Shown piece by piece: positions 26,673 to 36,071 of a stretch of DNA of 64,000 nt. The first letter of the stretch is position 1. Each line of letters begins with the position of its first letter. The notes beneath the pieces are model-generated. The model saw nothing but the letters and a program-made list of their open reading frames with translations, was not told where the DNA came from and made no database searches. Position numbers and translations under genes: made by a program. Origin of the DNA: Rhizobium gallicum bv. gallicum R602sp (GTDB lineage: Bacteria; Pseudomonadota; Alphaproteobacteria; Rhizobiales; Rhizobiaceae); contig NZ_CP006877.1 of assembly GCF_000816845.1 (NCBI RefSeq), positions 3,543,001 to 3,607,000 of the forward strand. The letters are read 5' to 3'.

Positions 26673-28232
26673 TTGTTTGACTTCGGTATCATTCCACCGG
26701 CGATGTTTCTGGGCATGGTCATCTTCATGCTCTACGGCTTTCCGGTCGCGTTTTCGCTCGCGTCCGTCGGACTTTTCTTCGGGGTCATCGGCATAGCAAC
26801 CGGCCATTTCAGCGAGGCCTTCCTGCAGGCCCTGCCCCTTCGCGTGTTCGGCATCGTTTCCAACGACCTGCTGCTCGCCATCCCCTTCTTCACCTTCATG
26901 GGCGCCATTCTGGAAAGGTGTGGCCTTGCGGAGGATCTGCTCGAGGGAACCGGCAAGCTGTTCGGCGCCGTTCCTGGTGGTCTCGCCTACGCCGTCATCC
27001 TCGTCGGCGCTGTTCTCGGCGCCATCACCGGCACGGTCGCGGCATCGGTCATCACCATGGGCGTGATCTCGCTGCCGATCATGCTGCGCTACGGCTACAA
27101 TCCGCGGTTGGCGACCGGCGTCATCGCCGCGTCGGGCACGATCACCCAGGTCATCCCGCCCTCCCTCGTGCTCGTCGTTCTCGCCGACCAGCTCGGCAGA
27201 TCAGTCGGGGACATGTATCTCGGCGCCATCGGCCCTTCAATCCTGCAGGTCGCGATCTTCCTTGGCTTCATCCTGTTCCTGTCCATCTTCCGGCCAGGCT
27301 TGATGCCGCCGCTGCCGAAGGAGGTGCGCGGCGAGTTCAACTGGGCACTGCTGATGAAGGTACTGGCCGGCATGGTGCCTTCCATAATCCTCATTTTCCT
27401 CGTGCTCGGCACGATCTTCATGGGGCTTGCGACGCCAACGGAAGCCGGCGCCCTCGGGGTCGTGGGCGCGATCGTGCTTGCAGCGCTCCACCGGCGTTTG
27501 ACCTGGCCGCTGGTCCGCGAAGCTATGACATCGACGATGCATATCACCTCGATGGTGGTGATGATCTTGATCGGCTCGACTTGCTTCAGCCTCGTATTTC
27601 AGGGCATGGATGGTTCGCGTTGGATCGAGCACATGCTGTCCGGCATCCCCGGCGGTCCGGTCGGCTTCCTGATCTTCGTCAACCTCTTCATCTTCGTCCT
27701 CGCCTTCTTCCTCGATTTCTTCGAAATCGCCTTCATCGTCATTCCGATGCTGGCACCCGTCGCTTCGGCGCTCGGTATCGATCTGATCTGGTTTGGCGTG
27801 CTTATCTGCGTGAACATGCAGACGAGCTTCATGCACCCGCCCTTCGGCTTCGCGCTGTTTTATCTGCGTTCCATCGCCAGTCGTGACGTGAAGACACGGG
27901 ATATCTACATGGGCGCGATCCCATGGGTCGTCATGCAGCTCATCCTCGTTGCGATCGTGATCTTCTGGCCGCAATCAGTGACCTACTGGCTGAACAAGGG
28001 TCCGGCCGTGGACCTCAACACGATCAAGATCGAAATACCGGGATTCGGCGGCAATCAGCTCTCGCTGCCGCCCGCGCCTGGCGGTGGCAGTACACCACAG
28101 ATCCCCGGTCTCACCCTGCCGCCACTGAACGGTCTGCCCGGTCAGCAGCCAGCCCCTGCGACGCCCGCACCGGCCAATCCGGCACAACCAGCACCGCCAC
28201 CGGATCTCAGCCAACCTCCAAAGATCAATTGA
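26673..28232 (+). CDS. TRAP transporter large permease (DctM type) with Pro-rich tail
   Basis: DctM is the transport subunit of the TRAP importer, with about twelve helices. TTG at 26673 is the start, with GGGAGGA eight bases upstream. The protein is 519 residues, roughly 80 more than most DctM proteins. The extra part (about 441-519) is hydrophilic and rich in Pro, Ala, Gln and Gly (segments such as PAPATPAPANPAQPAPPP). The helical part is complete. The binding-protein gene of the same system lies beyond a decayed maturase fragment on the opposite strand. Confidence 0.9.
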   Translation: MFDFGIIPPAMFLGMVIFMLYGFPVAFSLASVGLFFGVIGIATGHFSEAFLQALPLRVFGIVSNDLLLAIPFFTFMGAILERCGLAEDLLEGTGKLFGAVPGGLAYAVILVGAVLGAITGTVAASVITMGVISLPIMLRYGYNPRLATGVIAASGTITQVIPPSLVLVVLADQLGRSVGDMYLGAIGPSILQVAIFLGFILFLSIFRPGLMPPLPKEVRGEFNWALLMKVLAGMVPSIILIFLVLGTIFMGLATPTEAGALGVVGAIVLAALHRRLTWPLVREAMTSTMHITSMVVMILIGSTCFSLVFQGMDGSRWIEHMLSGIPGGPVGFLIFVNLFIFVLAFFLDFFEIAFIVIPMLAPVASALGIDLIWFGVLICVNMQTSFMHPPFGFALFYLRSIASRDVKTRDIYMGAIPWVVMQLILVAIVIFWPQSVTYWLNKGPAVDLNTIKIEIPGFGGNQLSLPPAPGGGSTPQIPGLTLPPLNGLPGQQPAPATPAPANPAQPAPPPDLSQPPKIN

Positions 28233-28277
28233 ATTCAATCGGCATAGGGGACGGTCGTTTTGACTGCACCCGGTGCC

Positions 28278-28530
28278 GATCCATTCCCCCCGTTCCTTGA
28301 AGACCCGAGGGATTTGCGCCAGCCGGAAGTAGGCCTTCCAACCCAGGACGTAGACGCGCAGGCGTTCGGCCACTTCTTGCATACTGCGCCCGCCCGAACG
28401 GCGGGTCAGTTGCCGGATGCGACGCTTGAACGCCTTGAGCGGCACCACCCGGAGCCACCCAGAGGCTGAAGCGGAGGAACTTGCGGCCAAGCACGCTGGA
28501 AACCGAGCTCTTGTCCTCGTTGATCTTCCC
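28278..28530 (-). pseudogene. Group II intron reverse transcriptase/maturase remnant
   Basis: Read on the minus strand, one frame gives KINEDKSSVSSVLGRKFLRFS, the end of a group II intron reverse transcriptase (compare the usual KFLGFS). After a frameshift near 28440-28460, the next frame gives PLKAFKRRIRQLTRRSGG, MQEVAERLRVYVLGWKAYF and AQIPRVFKERGEWI, the maturase (domain X) region. The start and most of the polymerase are missing, the end is cut after GEWI, and no intron domain V was recognised. It is therefore a dead fragment. It lies between the convergent dctM-like and dctP-like genes. Confidence 0.78.
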
Positions 28531-28543
28531 GGGCGCACAATGA

Positions 28544-28573
28544 AGAAGCCCCGGATTTCCATCCGGGGCTTCT
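28544..28573 (-). terminator. Terminator of the TRAP binding-protein gene
   Basis: AGAAGCCCCGGAT (28544-28556) and ATCCGGGGCTTCT (28561-28573) form a perfect 13-bp stem with a four-base loop. On the minus strand it lies 38 bases after the binding-protein stop codon. It also abuts the maturase remnant. Confidence 0.75.
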
Positions 28574-28610
28574 GTTGGCGATGCGATGAACGCGCAGACG
28601 GGGAAGCCGC

Positions 28611-29783
<1,173 letters not shown>

Positions 29784-30011
29784 CTAAGCATGCGGCCGCG
29801 TGTGTTTCAAGCTTTAGTCGATCAGACTTTGGCATCACGGCAGCAATTTGGCGAATGACGTGTTTCCATCGAAAATCAGCAGTTTAGCAAGGTCTCTATG
29901 CTTTGAATGGCGCAGATCGCCGCAATTTGGCCTGCCATTGCGCCGAGAAGTTGACTTTGAGGCCGATCTCGGTTTTCACAATAGAAGAATCGAGAGCTTT
30001 CCGGACCAAAA

Positions 30012-30785
30012 ATGATGAAGCCGATCGTCGCCGTTCCTGCCGATACCCGCACCCTCGATGGCGCCGACTGGCATGCCGTCCAGCATCAATATGTACGCGC
30101 GGCGCTGAACGCTGCGGGCGTGATGGCCTTCATCATTCCTGCGTTCGAGAAAGGTTATGACACTGACGCAATCCTTGACCGAGTGGATGGACTGCTGGTT
30201 TCGGGCTCCGCGAGCAACGTCCACCCATCGCTCTACGCTGCCGAGGCCCGCGAGAGCGATGGCCCCTTCGACCCCGCGCGTGATGCAACGGCCCTACCCC
30301 TCATCCGCCGTGCAATCGATCGAGCCATCCCGCTGCTGGCGATCTGCCGCGGCATACAGGAGCTGAACGTCGCGCTCGGCGGTTCCCTTGCCAGTGAAAT
30401 CCACGAGCAGGAGGGCATCTGGGACCACAGAAAGCCAGCCGATGTCGATCGCGACGGAATGTATGCTATCCGCCAGAGCGTTTTCGTCAAGGAAGGCTCC
30501 TGCATCGCCCGCATCATCGGTCCGGGCGAAGTCCTCGTGAACTCGCTGCACCGTCAGGCAATCGCCAAGACGGCGCCTCGCCTACAGGTGGAGGCGATCG
30601 CCGAAGACGGGACGATCGAAGCCGTTTCCGTCATCGACGCCAAAGCTTTTGCCGTCGGCGTGCAGTGGCATCCGGAATACTGGGCCGAAACCGACAAGCC
30701 CTCGAACCAGATCTTTGCGGCATTCGGGGACGCGGCAAGGGAATATGCGGCGAATAAGAATGTCTCCATGAAGGTTAAGGCTTAG
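30012..30785 (+). CDS. Class I glutamine amidotransferase-like hydrolase (peptidase C26, PuuD-like)
   Basis: This 257-residue protein has the class I amidotransferase fold as a free-standing hydrolase. The nucleophile elbow AICRGIQELN (Cys112) and the GVQWHPE segment (His220, Glu222) complete the catalytic triad. PuuD hydrolyses gamma-glutamyl-gamma-aminobutyrate in putrescine breakdown; other members act on other gamma-glutamyl amides. No other puu genes are adjacent, so the substrate is open. Two adjacent ATG codons (30012 and 30015) could start it. Confidence 0.85.
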   Translation: MMKPIVAVPADTRTLDGADWHAVQHQYVRAALNAAGVMAFIIPAFEKGYDTDAILDRVDGLLVSGSASNVHPSLYAAEARESDGPFDPARDATALPLIRRAIDRAIPLLAICRGIQELNVALGGSLASEIHEQEGIWDHRKPADVDRDGMYAIRQSVFVKEGSCIARIIGPGEVLVNSLHRQAIAKTAPRLQVEAIAEDGTIEAVSVIDAKAFAVGVQWHPEYWAETDKPSNQIFAAFGDAAREYAANKNVSMKVKA

Positions 30786-30822
30786 GCGCTCCGGTTGCAC
30801 GGCAGAACGACAGGTATCGACA

Positions 30823-31335
30823 GTGGCTCACGGCGGGCAGATCAATATACGGCTCCTCGGCCCCGAGGATATTGAGGCTTTTCGGCAAATCCGCTTGGAG
30901 GCGCTGCAGACCGAGCCCGCGGCCTATGCGAGCACCGCCGCCGATTGGGAGAGCCTAACAAACGAAGAATGGCGTCACCGCCTCACGAACAATGCAGTGT
31001 TTGTGGCATTCCACCGAGAAAAACCAGTTGGCATGATGGGCCTGATGCGGCAGCAATCGAGCAAGATGGCCCATCGTGCCACGATTATTATGGTTTATGT
31101 GCATAAGAGCTTTCGCGGTTTGGGCGCCGCTTCGGCGCTACTGCAACGACTGACCGGGCACGCTCGAGCGGTCGGCATCAGACAGCTGGAGCTGGCCGTA
31201 AGCGCGCAGAACCCGCCCGCAATCCGCTTCTACGAGCGCGAGGGCTTCAGCCAAGTCGGGCGAATTCCGGGCGGAATTATTCACGACGGCGAAGAAATCG
31301 ATGATGTCGTTATGGCGCGGCGCATCGTTGACTGA
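30823..31335 (+). CDS. GNAT-family N-acetyltransferase
   Basis: This 170-residue protein has the GNAT acetyl-CoA site in VYVHKSFRGLGAASALLQRL (about 91-110) and a C-terminal NPPAIRFYEREGF segment typical of RimI-like and small-molecule acetyltransferases. The start is GTG at 30823 without a strong ribosome binding site. It follows the amidotransferase-like gene by 37 bases and may be co-transcribed. Its end lies 4 bases from the end of the facing dehydrogenase gene. The substrate is unknown. Confidence 0.82.
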   Translation: MAHGGQINIRLLGPEDIEAFRQIRLEALQTEPAAYASTAADWESLTNEEWRHRLTNNAVFVAFHREKPVGMMGLMRQQSSKMAHRATIIMVYVHKSFRGLGAASALLQRLTGHARAVGIRQLELAVSAQNPPAIRFYEREGFSQVGRIPGGIIHDGEEIDDVVMARRIVD

Positions 31336-31339
31336 GCAC

Positions 31340-32296
31340 TTACCTTGCCGAAGGCGTCTCCGGCACCGCGGTTAGCGGCCTGCCCTTCTCAAACCATTCG
31401 ATCAGATTGGCGGCAACAAGATCGGCCATCGCGTTGCGCGTCGGGATCGAGGCGGAGGCGACGTGCGGCAGCAGCACCGCATTCGGCAAGCTGAAGAGTT
31501 CCGCCGGGACCACCGGCTCGCCGTAGAAGACATCAAGGCCCGCAGCGCCGAGTGCGCCGCTCTTCAGCGCCCAAACGAGCGCTGCTTCATCCACCGTCCA
31601 GCCTCGGCCGACATTGATCAGAATGCCATCGGGGCCGAGTGCGGAAAGGATCTCCGCATCGATCGTCTTGTGGGTGTGAGGCGTCTTCGGAACGATCGCA
31701 ATCAACGTATCGACAGCGTCGGCGAGACCTTTCAGCGTCGGGTGATAATCATAGGCGATATCTGGATGGTTCGTGCGTGTGTGATAGCTGATTTTCACCT
31801 TGAACGGTTCGAGGCGCTTGGCGATCTCTTGGCCGATGCGCCCGAGGCCGTAGAGACCAACATGCCTTCCTTTTAAGGAAAAGCGCGATAATGGATAGGC
31901 CGAACCCGGCGTCCAGTGGCCCTCACGCAGCCAGTTCTCCGCCCGCGGCAGCTCGCGGACGGTGTTGAGCAGCAGGCCGATCGCCGTATCGGCGACCTCG
32001 TCGTTCAATACATCCGGTGTGTTGGTGACGACCACTCCTTTTTCCGCAGCATGCCTGACGTCCACGGCGTCATAGCCGACGCCGAAGCTCGCGATCACCT
32101 CAAGGCTCGGCAGCTGATCCATCCAACTGCCGGGAAACGCGCCGCTGACGGCCGCGCCGCGAATGCGGTTTGCGGTTTCAGCGTCGAGTTCCAACGTCTC
32201 GCTTTTTTCGACCGCGACAACTTCGAAACGGTCCTTCAAGGTCGCAAGAACACGCTCGTGTATCTTCCCTGGAACGAGAATGGCGATGCGGGACAT
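31340..32296 (-). CDS. D-isomer-specific 2-hydroxyacid dehydrogenase
   Basis: This 318-residue NAD(P)-dependent enzyme reduces 2-oxoacids such as glyoxylate, hydroxypyruvate or related acids. The nucleotide-binding GLYGLGRIGQEIA (GLGRIG at 150-155), the INVGRGWTVDE segment with the substrate-binding Arg, and LPHVASAS with the catalytic His are all visible. The exact substrate cannot be set; a glyoxylate/hydroxypyruvate reductase role would be typical. The gene follows the LacI regulator by 16 bases on the same strand and is probably controlled by it. Confidence 0.88.
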   Translation of the reverse strand: MSRIAILVPGKIHERVLATLKDRFEVVAVEKSETLELDAETANRIRGAAVSGAFPGSWMDQLPSLEVIASFGVGYDAVDVRHAAEKGVVVTNTPDVLNDEVADTAIGLLLNTVRELPRAENWLREGHWTPGSAYPLSRFSLKGRHVGLYGLGRIGQEIAKRLEPFKVKISYHTRTNHPDIAYDYHPTLKGLADAVDTLIAIVPKTPHTHKTIDAEILSALGPDGILINVGRGWTVDEAALVWALKSGALGAAGLDVFYGEPVVPAELFSLPNAVLLPHVASASIPTRNAMADLVAANLIEWFEKGRPLTAVPETPSAR

Positions 32297-32312
32297 GGCT
32301 TTTCCTCTTGTC

Positions 32313-33335
32313 TTACTGGCGGGGTCTGTAAGGGCTTGTCGACTGGCGGATGCGCATCTCGGGTTTGATCAGGTGGATGCCGTCCGGCTCGTGACTGCCG
32401 GCCAAGCGATCGAGAAGCGCCCGGGCGGCAAGACGGCCGACTTCAGCCTGCCCATTCCAGACCGTCGTCAGCGCCGGTGTCGAGAGCGAGGCTTCCTCGA
32501 GATCGTCATAGCCGGTAACCGAGATGTCCTTGCCTGGCACAAGACCGGCACGGGCAATGCCGTTCATGAGCCCGATGGCAACGAGATCGTTCCAGCAGAC
32601 GGCCGCCGACGGCTTTTGCGGCAGCGACAGGAAATGCACAGCCGCCTCGAACCCGCCCTGCATCGAGCGCGGACCGGGAATGCGCAGGTTGGGATCGACT
32701 TCGATCTCCGCCTTGCGCAGCGCATTGACATAGCCCTGATAGCGGTCGCGGCCGGTCGAGGTCTGATCCGTTCCCCCGATCATGGCGATTGAGCGGTGGC
32801 CGAGCCCGATCAGGTGATTGGTGGCAAGCGAAATGCCGTAGCTGTCGTCACCGCGATAGGTCGGCAGGTCCATCCCCTCCATCGAACGCGCGACAAGGAT
32901 CGCCGGCATGCCGTTGGCCTCGGCAAGCTGCATGTCCTCCGGCGGTGTGCCAATTGCGGGCGACATGATGACGCCATCGCCGCCGAGCTGCAGCAGCGTC
33001 TCGATGAAAGTGCGCTGCTTCTCGACCGAATCGTAGTGGTTGGACAGGATGAAGGTATGACGGCTGCGATCGAGCTCGCTCTCGATCGCTTTTAGGATTT
33101 CCCCGTAGAACGGGTTCATGATGTCGTGCACGACGACGCCGACGATGCCCGAGCGAGACGTACGCAGGCTTGCGGCCCGGCGGTTGTAGATATAGCCGAG
33201 CGCGCGCGCCTGTTCCTTGATTTTTTCCCGCGTATTGCCCGCAACGAGCGGGCTGTCGCGTAAGGCTAGCGATACCGTTGCCGTTGAAATGCCGAGTGTT
33301 TCGGCAATTGTCGAAAGTTTGATCTTTTGAGCCAC
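32313..33335 (-). CDS. LacI-family transcriptional regulator
   Basis: This 340-residue repressor has an N-terminal helix-turn-helix (KLSTIAETLGISTATVSLALR) and hinge, then a periplasmic-binding-protein-like effector domain (GIVGVVVHDIMNPFYGEIL and later VTGYDDLEEASLSTPALTTV). GTG at 33335 gives the usual N terminus VAQKIKLS and has GGGGAGG upstream; a longer form is possible. It probably controls itself and the downstream dehydrogenase. An AT-rich inverted repeat upstream is a possible operator. Confidence 0.9.
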   Translation of the reverse strand: MAQKIKLSTIAETLGISTATVSLALRDSPLVAGNTREKIKEQARALGYIYNRRAASLRTSRSGIVGVVVHDIMNPFYGEILKAIESELDRSRHTFILSNHYDSVEKQRTFIETLLQLGGDGVIMSPAIGTPPEDMQLAEANGMPAILVARSMEGMDLPTYRGDDSYGISLATNHLIGLGHRSIAMIGGTDQTSTGRDRYQGYVNALRKAEIEVDPNLRIPGPRSMQGGFEAAVHFLSLPQKPSAAVCWNDLVAIGLMNGIARAGLVPGKDISVTGYDDLEEASLSTPALTTVWNGQAEVGRLAARALLDRLAGSHEPDGIHLIKPEMRIRQSTSPYRPRQ

Positions 33336-33408
33336 GCATCCTCCCCAGGCAACGCGCGAGATGGTGGAGCGCATCGCGGAACCGGAAAAAGAGCGCCCCC
33401 TTAAAATG

Positions 33409-33426
33409 TTTAATTAAAAGATTAAA
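33409..33426. promoter_or_regulatory. Inverted repeat upstream of the LacI-type gene
   Basis: TTTAAT (33409-33414) and ATTAAA (33421-33426) are separated by six bases, and the first ten bases are themselves a palindrome (TTTAATTAAA). It lies about 75-90 bases upstream of the LacI-type start in an unusually AT-rich patch. It may be an autoregulatory operator, but it lacks the central CG of many LacI sites. Confidence 0.3.
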
Positions 33427-33458
33427 TGCGGAGAGGCAAACCGAATTTTACTCGACCG

Positions 33459-33971
33459 TCAAATTTCGTCGGGTTCTTCGAACGGCACTGCTTCTGCCTG
33501 GAGATTGTTGTCGATCGCCTTTAGAAGGCGCACGAGGTTGCGGATTTCTTTCTCCGAAAAATCAAGCGTAGCCGTCCGATCGCAGGCCGACGCCGCCATC
33601 TCGATGGCCTTCACGCTGCCGCGCCCGAGTTCGGTGAGGTAGACCTTCGTCAGTCGCGCATCTTCCGCATCCGGCTTGCGCTCCAGGAAGCCCTGGGCTT
33701 CCATGCGGCCGATGGTGCGAGTCATCGTCGGCGCCTTGACTCCGAGTTTCTGAGCAAGGCCGCCTGCCGTCATCCCGTCGGTTTCGGCAAGCGAAAGAAT
33801 GACGCCGTCCTGGCCGGCGTAAAGGCCGCTTTCAAGCAGACTACGGGAGAGGACCGTGCGCATCGACCGCGCAGCCTGCGTCAAAGCCGGCGAAAGATCT
33901 GCAAGCGTATATGCGGTCTGGTCCTTTTTCTTGGACTTGTTTTTCTTGCCGTCTTTGTGCTTCTTCCCCAT
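33459..33971 (-). CDS. MarR-family transcriptional regulator
   Basis: This 170-residue protein has a very basic, low-complexity N-terminal extension (KKHKDGKKNKSKKKDQ) before a MarR winged-helix domain. The domain includes DGMTAGGLAQKLGVKAPTMTR for the recognition helix and FLERKPDAEDARLTKVYLT for the wing. ATG at 33971 is preferred over ATG at 33977 because AAAGGG then lies at a workable distance. It is divergent from the creatininase-family gene with 87 bases between them, so it may regulate that gene. Confidence 0.87.
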   Translation of the reverse strand: MGKKHKDGKKNKSKKKDQTAYTLADLSPALTQAARSMRTVLSRSLLESGLYAGQDGVILSLAETDGMTAGGLAQKLGVKAPTMTRTIGRMEAQGFLERKPDAEDARLTKVYLTELGRGSVKAIEMAASACDRTATLDFSEKEIRNLVRLLKAIDNNLQAEAVPFEEPDEI

Positions 33972-34009
33972 CGCCATCCCTTTGATCTTTAAGCCGTGAC
34001 AACGCTGCG

Positions 34010-34038
34010 TTATGACATTGCGCAGGTTCACGTCATAA
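34010..34038. promoter_or_regulatory. Inverted repeat between MarR and creatininase genes
   Basis: TTATGAC (34010-34016) and GTCATAA (34032-34038) are perfect inverted arms separated by 15 bases, inside the 87-base gap between two divergent genes. The position fits an operator for the adjacent MarR regulator. The spacing is wider than in most MarR sites. Confidence 0.3.
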
Positions 34039-34058
34039 ACAAGGGGCATTGAAACCGG

Positions 34059-34850
34059 ATGACAGCGCCTGCCCGGAACTTCGCAGACAACGATGCCGCA
34101 CTTTCGGCCGAAGATCGCCGGAACTGGATCGCGGTTCTGCCGCTCGGCGCGCATGAGCAGCACGGCCCGCACCTTCCTTTCGAAACCGATACGCTGATTG
34201 CCGAAGGCATCGTCGAAAGGCTAAAGGCCGCCCTCCCGTCAACATTGCCGGTCACTTTCCTGCCCACAGAACCGGTCGGCTACTCGATCGAACACATGGA
34301 TGTCGTAGGTACGAGGACGCTGACGTACAGCGAAGCGATCAACCGCTGGCTCGCAATTGCTGGAATGCTGCGCGATCTCGGCTGCCGCAAACTGGTGATG
34401 TTGAACGCCCACGGCGGAAATTCACCCTTGATGACAATCGTCGCAACCGAAGCGCGGGTGAAGTTCAACATGCTGGCCGTTGCGACCAGCTGGACCCGTT
34501 TCGGCGTGCCGGAAGAGGTGATTTCAGCTGAAAGCAAGGCGATCGACATCCACGGCGGCGATATCGAAACCTCGGTCATGCTGGCACTGCATCCCGGTAG
34601 TGTCGCCATGTCCAAGGTTGAGAACTTCGCTTCAAGGCAGCTGGAATTTGCCAGGCGCTTCAAGCATCTACGGGCCTACGGGCCGCACGCCTTCGGCTGG
34701 AAGATGCTCGATCTGAACGTCAAAGGCGCGGCCGGAAACGCCGCTGCCGCAACGGTCGAGAAAGGCGAAGCGCTGGTCGGCTATGCGGTTAAGGGGCTGA
34801 TAGAACTTCTGCAGGATGTGGACGCGTTTGACACATCCGAGCTCAAATAG
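34059..34850 (+). CDS. Creatininase-family amidohydrolase
   Basis: This 263-residue protein shows the metal-binding motifs of the creatininase / creatinine amidohydrolase family: LGAHEQHGPHLPFETDT (Glu, His, Asp ligands), NAHGGNSPLM, and DIHGGDIETS with the later His and Glu. The family includes creatininases and ring-opening amidohydrolases of other substrates. The presence of sarcosine oxidase genes about 25 kb away would fit creatinine breakdown, but no creatinase gene is in the window. Divergent from the MarR-type regulator. Confidence 0.85.
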   Translation: MTAPARNFADNDAALSAEDRRNWIAVLPLGAHEQHGPHLPFETDTLIAEGIVERLKAALPSTLPVTFLPTEPVGYSIEHMDVVGTRTLTYSEAINRWLAIAGMLRDLGCRKLVMLNAHGGNSPLMTIVATEARVKFNMLAVATSWTRFGVPEEVISAESKAIDIHGGDIETSVMLALHPGSVAMSKVENFASRQLEFARRFKHLRAYGPHAFGWKMLDLNVKGAAGNAAAATVEKGEALVGYAVKGLIELLQDVDAFDTSELK

Positions 34851-34865
34851 AGCGATCCGAAAACA

Positions 34866-34882
34866 ATGTGATCTTATAACAT
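34866..34882. promoter_or_regulatory. Probable Zur box upstream of the CobW-type GTPase gene
   Basis: ATGTGATCTTATAACAT matches the Zur palindrome ATGTTATAWTATAACAT at 15 of 17 positions. It lies 92 bases before the GTPase start and 11 bases upstream of the candidate -35. Genes for this GTPase family are often controlled by Zur, the zinc uptake repressor. Confidence 0.65.
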
Positions 34883-34892
34883 TATAAAACCT

Positions 34893-34921
34893 TTGAACTG
34901 ACGCGTCCAAATCCTTATATG
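34893..34921 (+). promoter_or_regulatory. Candidate promoter of the CobW/WD40 pair
   Basis: TTGAAC (34893-34898) is followed after 17 bases by TATATG (34916-34921); shifting by one base gives TTATAT. Transcription would begin near 34928. The Zur box is just upstream, which is farther than usual for simple steric repression, so another start point inside the box is also possible. Confidence 0.4.
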
Positions 34922-34973
34922 GAACCGTCCGTTTAAAGCCCCCTTGGCGGCAAGCCCATTCTTCGAGGTTCTC

Positions 34974-36071
34974 ATGACCGACGCAATTTCGATTCAGCAC
35001 AAGCCCATCCCCGTCACCGTGCTCACCGGCTATCTCGGCGCCGGCAAGACGACGCTGCTTAACCGCATCCTGTCCGAAAACCACGGCAAGAAATACGCGG
35101 TCATCGTCAACGAATTCGGCGAGATCGGCATCGACAACGACCTGATTGTCGAGTCGGACGAGGAAATCTACGAGATGAACAACGGCTGCGTCTGCTGTAC
35201 TGTGCGCGGCGACCTGATCCGCGTCGTCGAGGGCCTGATGCGTCGCCCCGGACGCTTCGACGGCATCATCGTCGAGACGACCGGACTTGCCGATCCGGTG
35301 CCGGTCGCCCAGACCTTCTTCATGGATGACGACGTGCGAGCCAAGACGGAACTCGACGCCGTCGTCGCCCTTGTCGATGCCAAGCACCTGCCGCTGCGCC
35401 TGAAGGACAGTCGCGAGGCCGAAGACCAGATTGCCTTTGCCGACGTCATCCTCATCAACAAGACTGATCTCGTCTCGCCGGAAGAACTGGCGCAGATCGA
35501 GGATATCGTCCGGGCCATCAACCCGTCGGCTCGCGTCTACAAGACGAGCCGCTCCGGCGTCGATCTCGCCCGCGTGCTCGATCAGGGCGCTTTCAACCTT
35601 GAACGCGCGCTGGAAAACGACCCGCACTTCCTGGAGCAGGATCACGACGATCACGTCTGTGGCCCGGATTGCGATCACGACCACCATCACCATGGTCATG
35701 ATCATGATCACCACCACCATGATCATGACCATGGCCATCATCACCACGGTGCGGTGTCGCCGATCCACGACGTGACGGTGCAATCGGTGTCGCTCCGCGG
35801 CGGCGAGATGAACCCCGAGCGCTTCTTCCCCTGGATCCAGAAAATCACCCAGACGCAGGGTCCGAACATCCTGCGCCTTAAAGGCATCATTGCCTTCAAG
35901 GACGATGCCGAGCGTTATGTCGTCCAGGGCGTGCACATGATCGTCGAGGGCGACCACCAGCGTCCCTGGAAGGATGGCGAGAAGCATGAAACGCGGCTCG
36001 TCTTCATCGGCCGCGAACTCGACCGCGAAAAGCTCGAAGCCTCCTTCAAGGCATGCGAGGCCGCGGCCTGA
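34974..36071 (+). CDS. CobW/P47K-family metal GTPase (COG0523, zinc-type)
   Basis: This 365-residue G3E GTPase has the Walker A loop GYLGAGKTT (19-27), the metal-binding CVCC motif (72-75) and NKTD (162-165). A strongly His/Asp-rich insertion (about 223-258, with [12 protein letters not shown] runs and one CGPDC) follows, then the CobW C-terminal domain. Members of this subgroup act as metal chaperones that insert zinc into client proteins under zinc limitation. The Zur box upstream supports the zinc role over cobalamin synthesis, and no cobalamin genes are near. The ATG at 34974 follows GAGG. Its stop overlaps the next start as TGATG. Confidence 0.93.
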   Translation: MTDAISIQHKPIPVTVLTGYLGAGKTTLLNRILSENHGKKYAVIVNEFGEIGIDNDLIVESDEEIYEMNNGCVCCTVRGDLIRVVEGLMRRPGRFDGIIVETTGLADPVPVAQTFFMDDDVRAKTELDAVVALVDAKHLPLRLKDSREAEDQIAFADVILINKTDLVSPEELAQIEDIVRAINPSARVYKTSRSGVDLARVLDQGAFNLERALENDPHFLEQDHDDHVCGPDCDHDHHHHGHDHDHHHHDHDHGHHHHGAVSPIHDVTVQSVSLRGGEMNPERFFPWIQKITQTQGPNILRLKGIIAFKDDAERYVVQGVHMIVEGDHQRPWKDGEKHETRLVFIGRELDREKLEASFKACEAAA

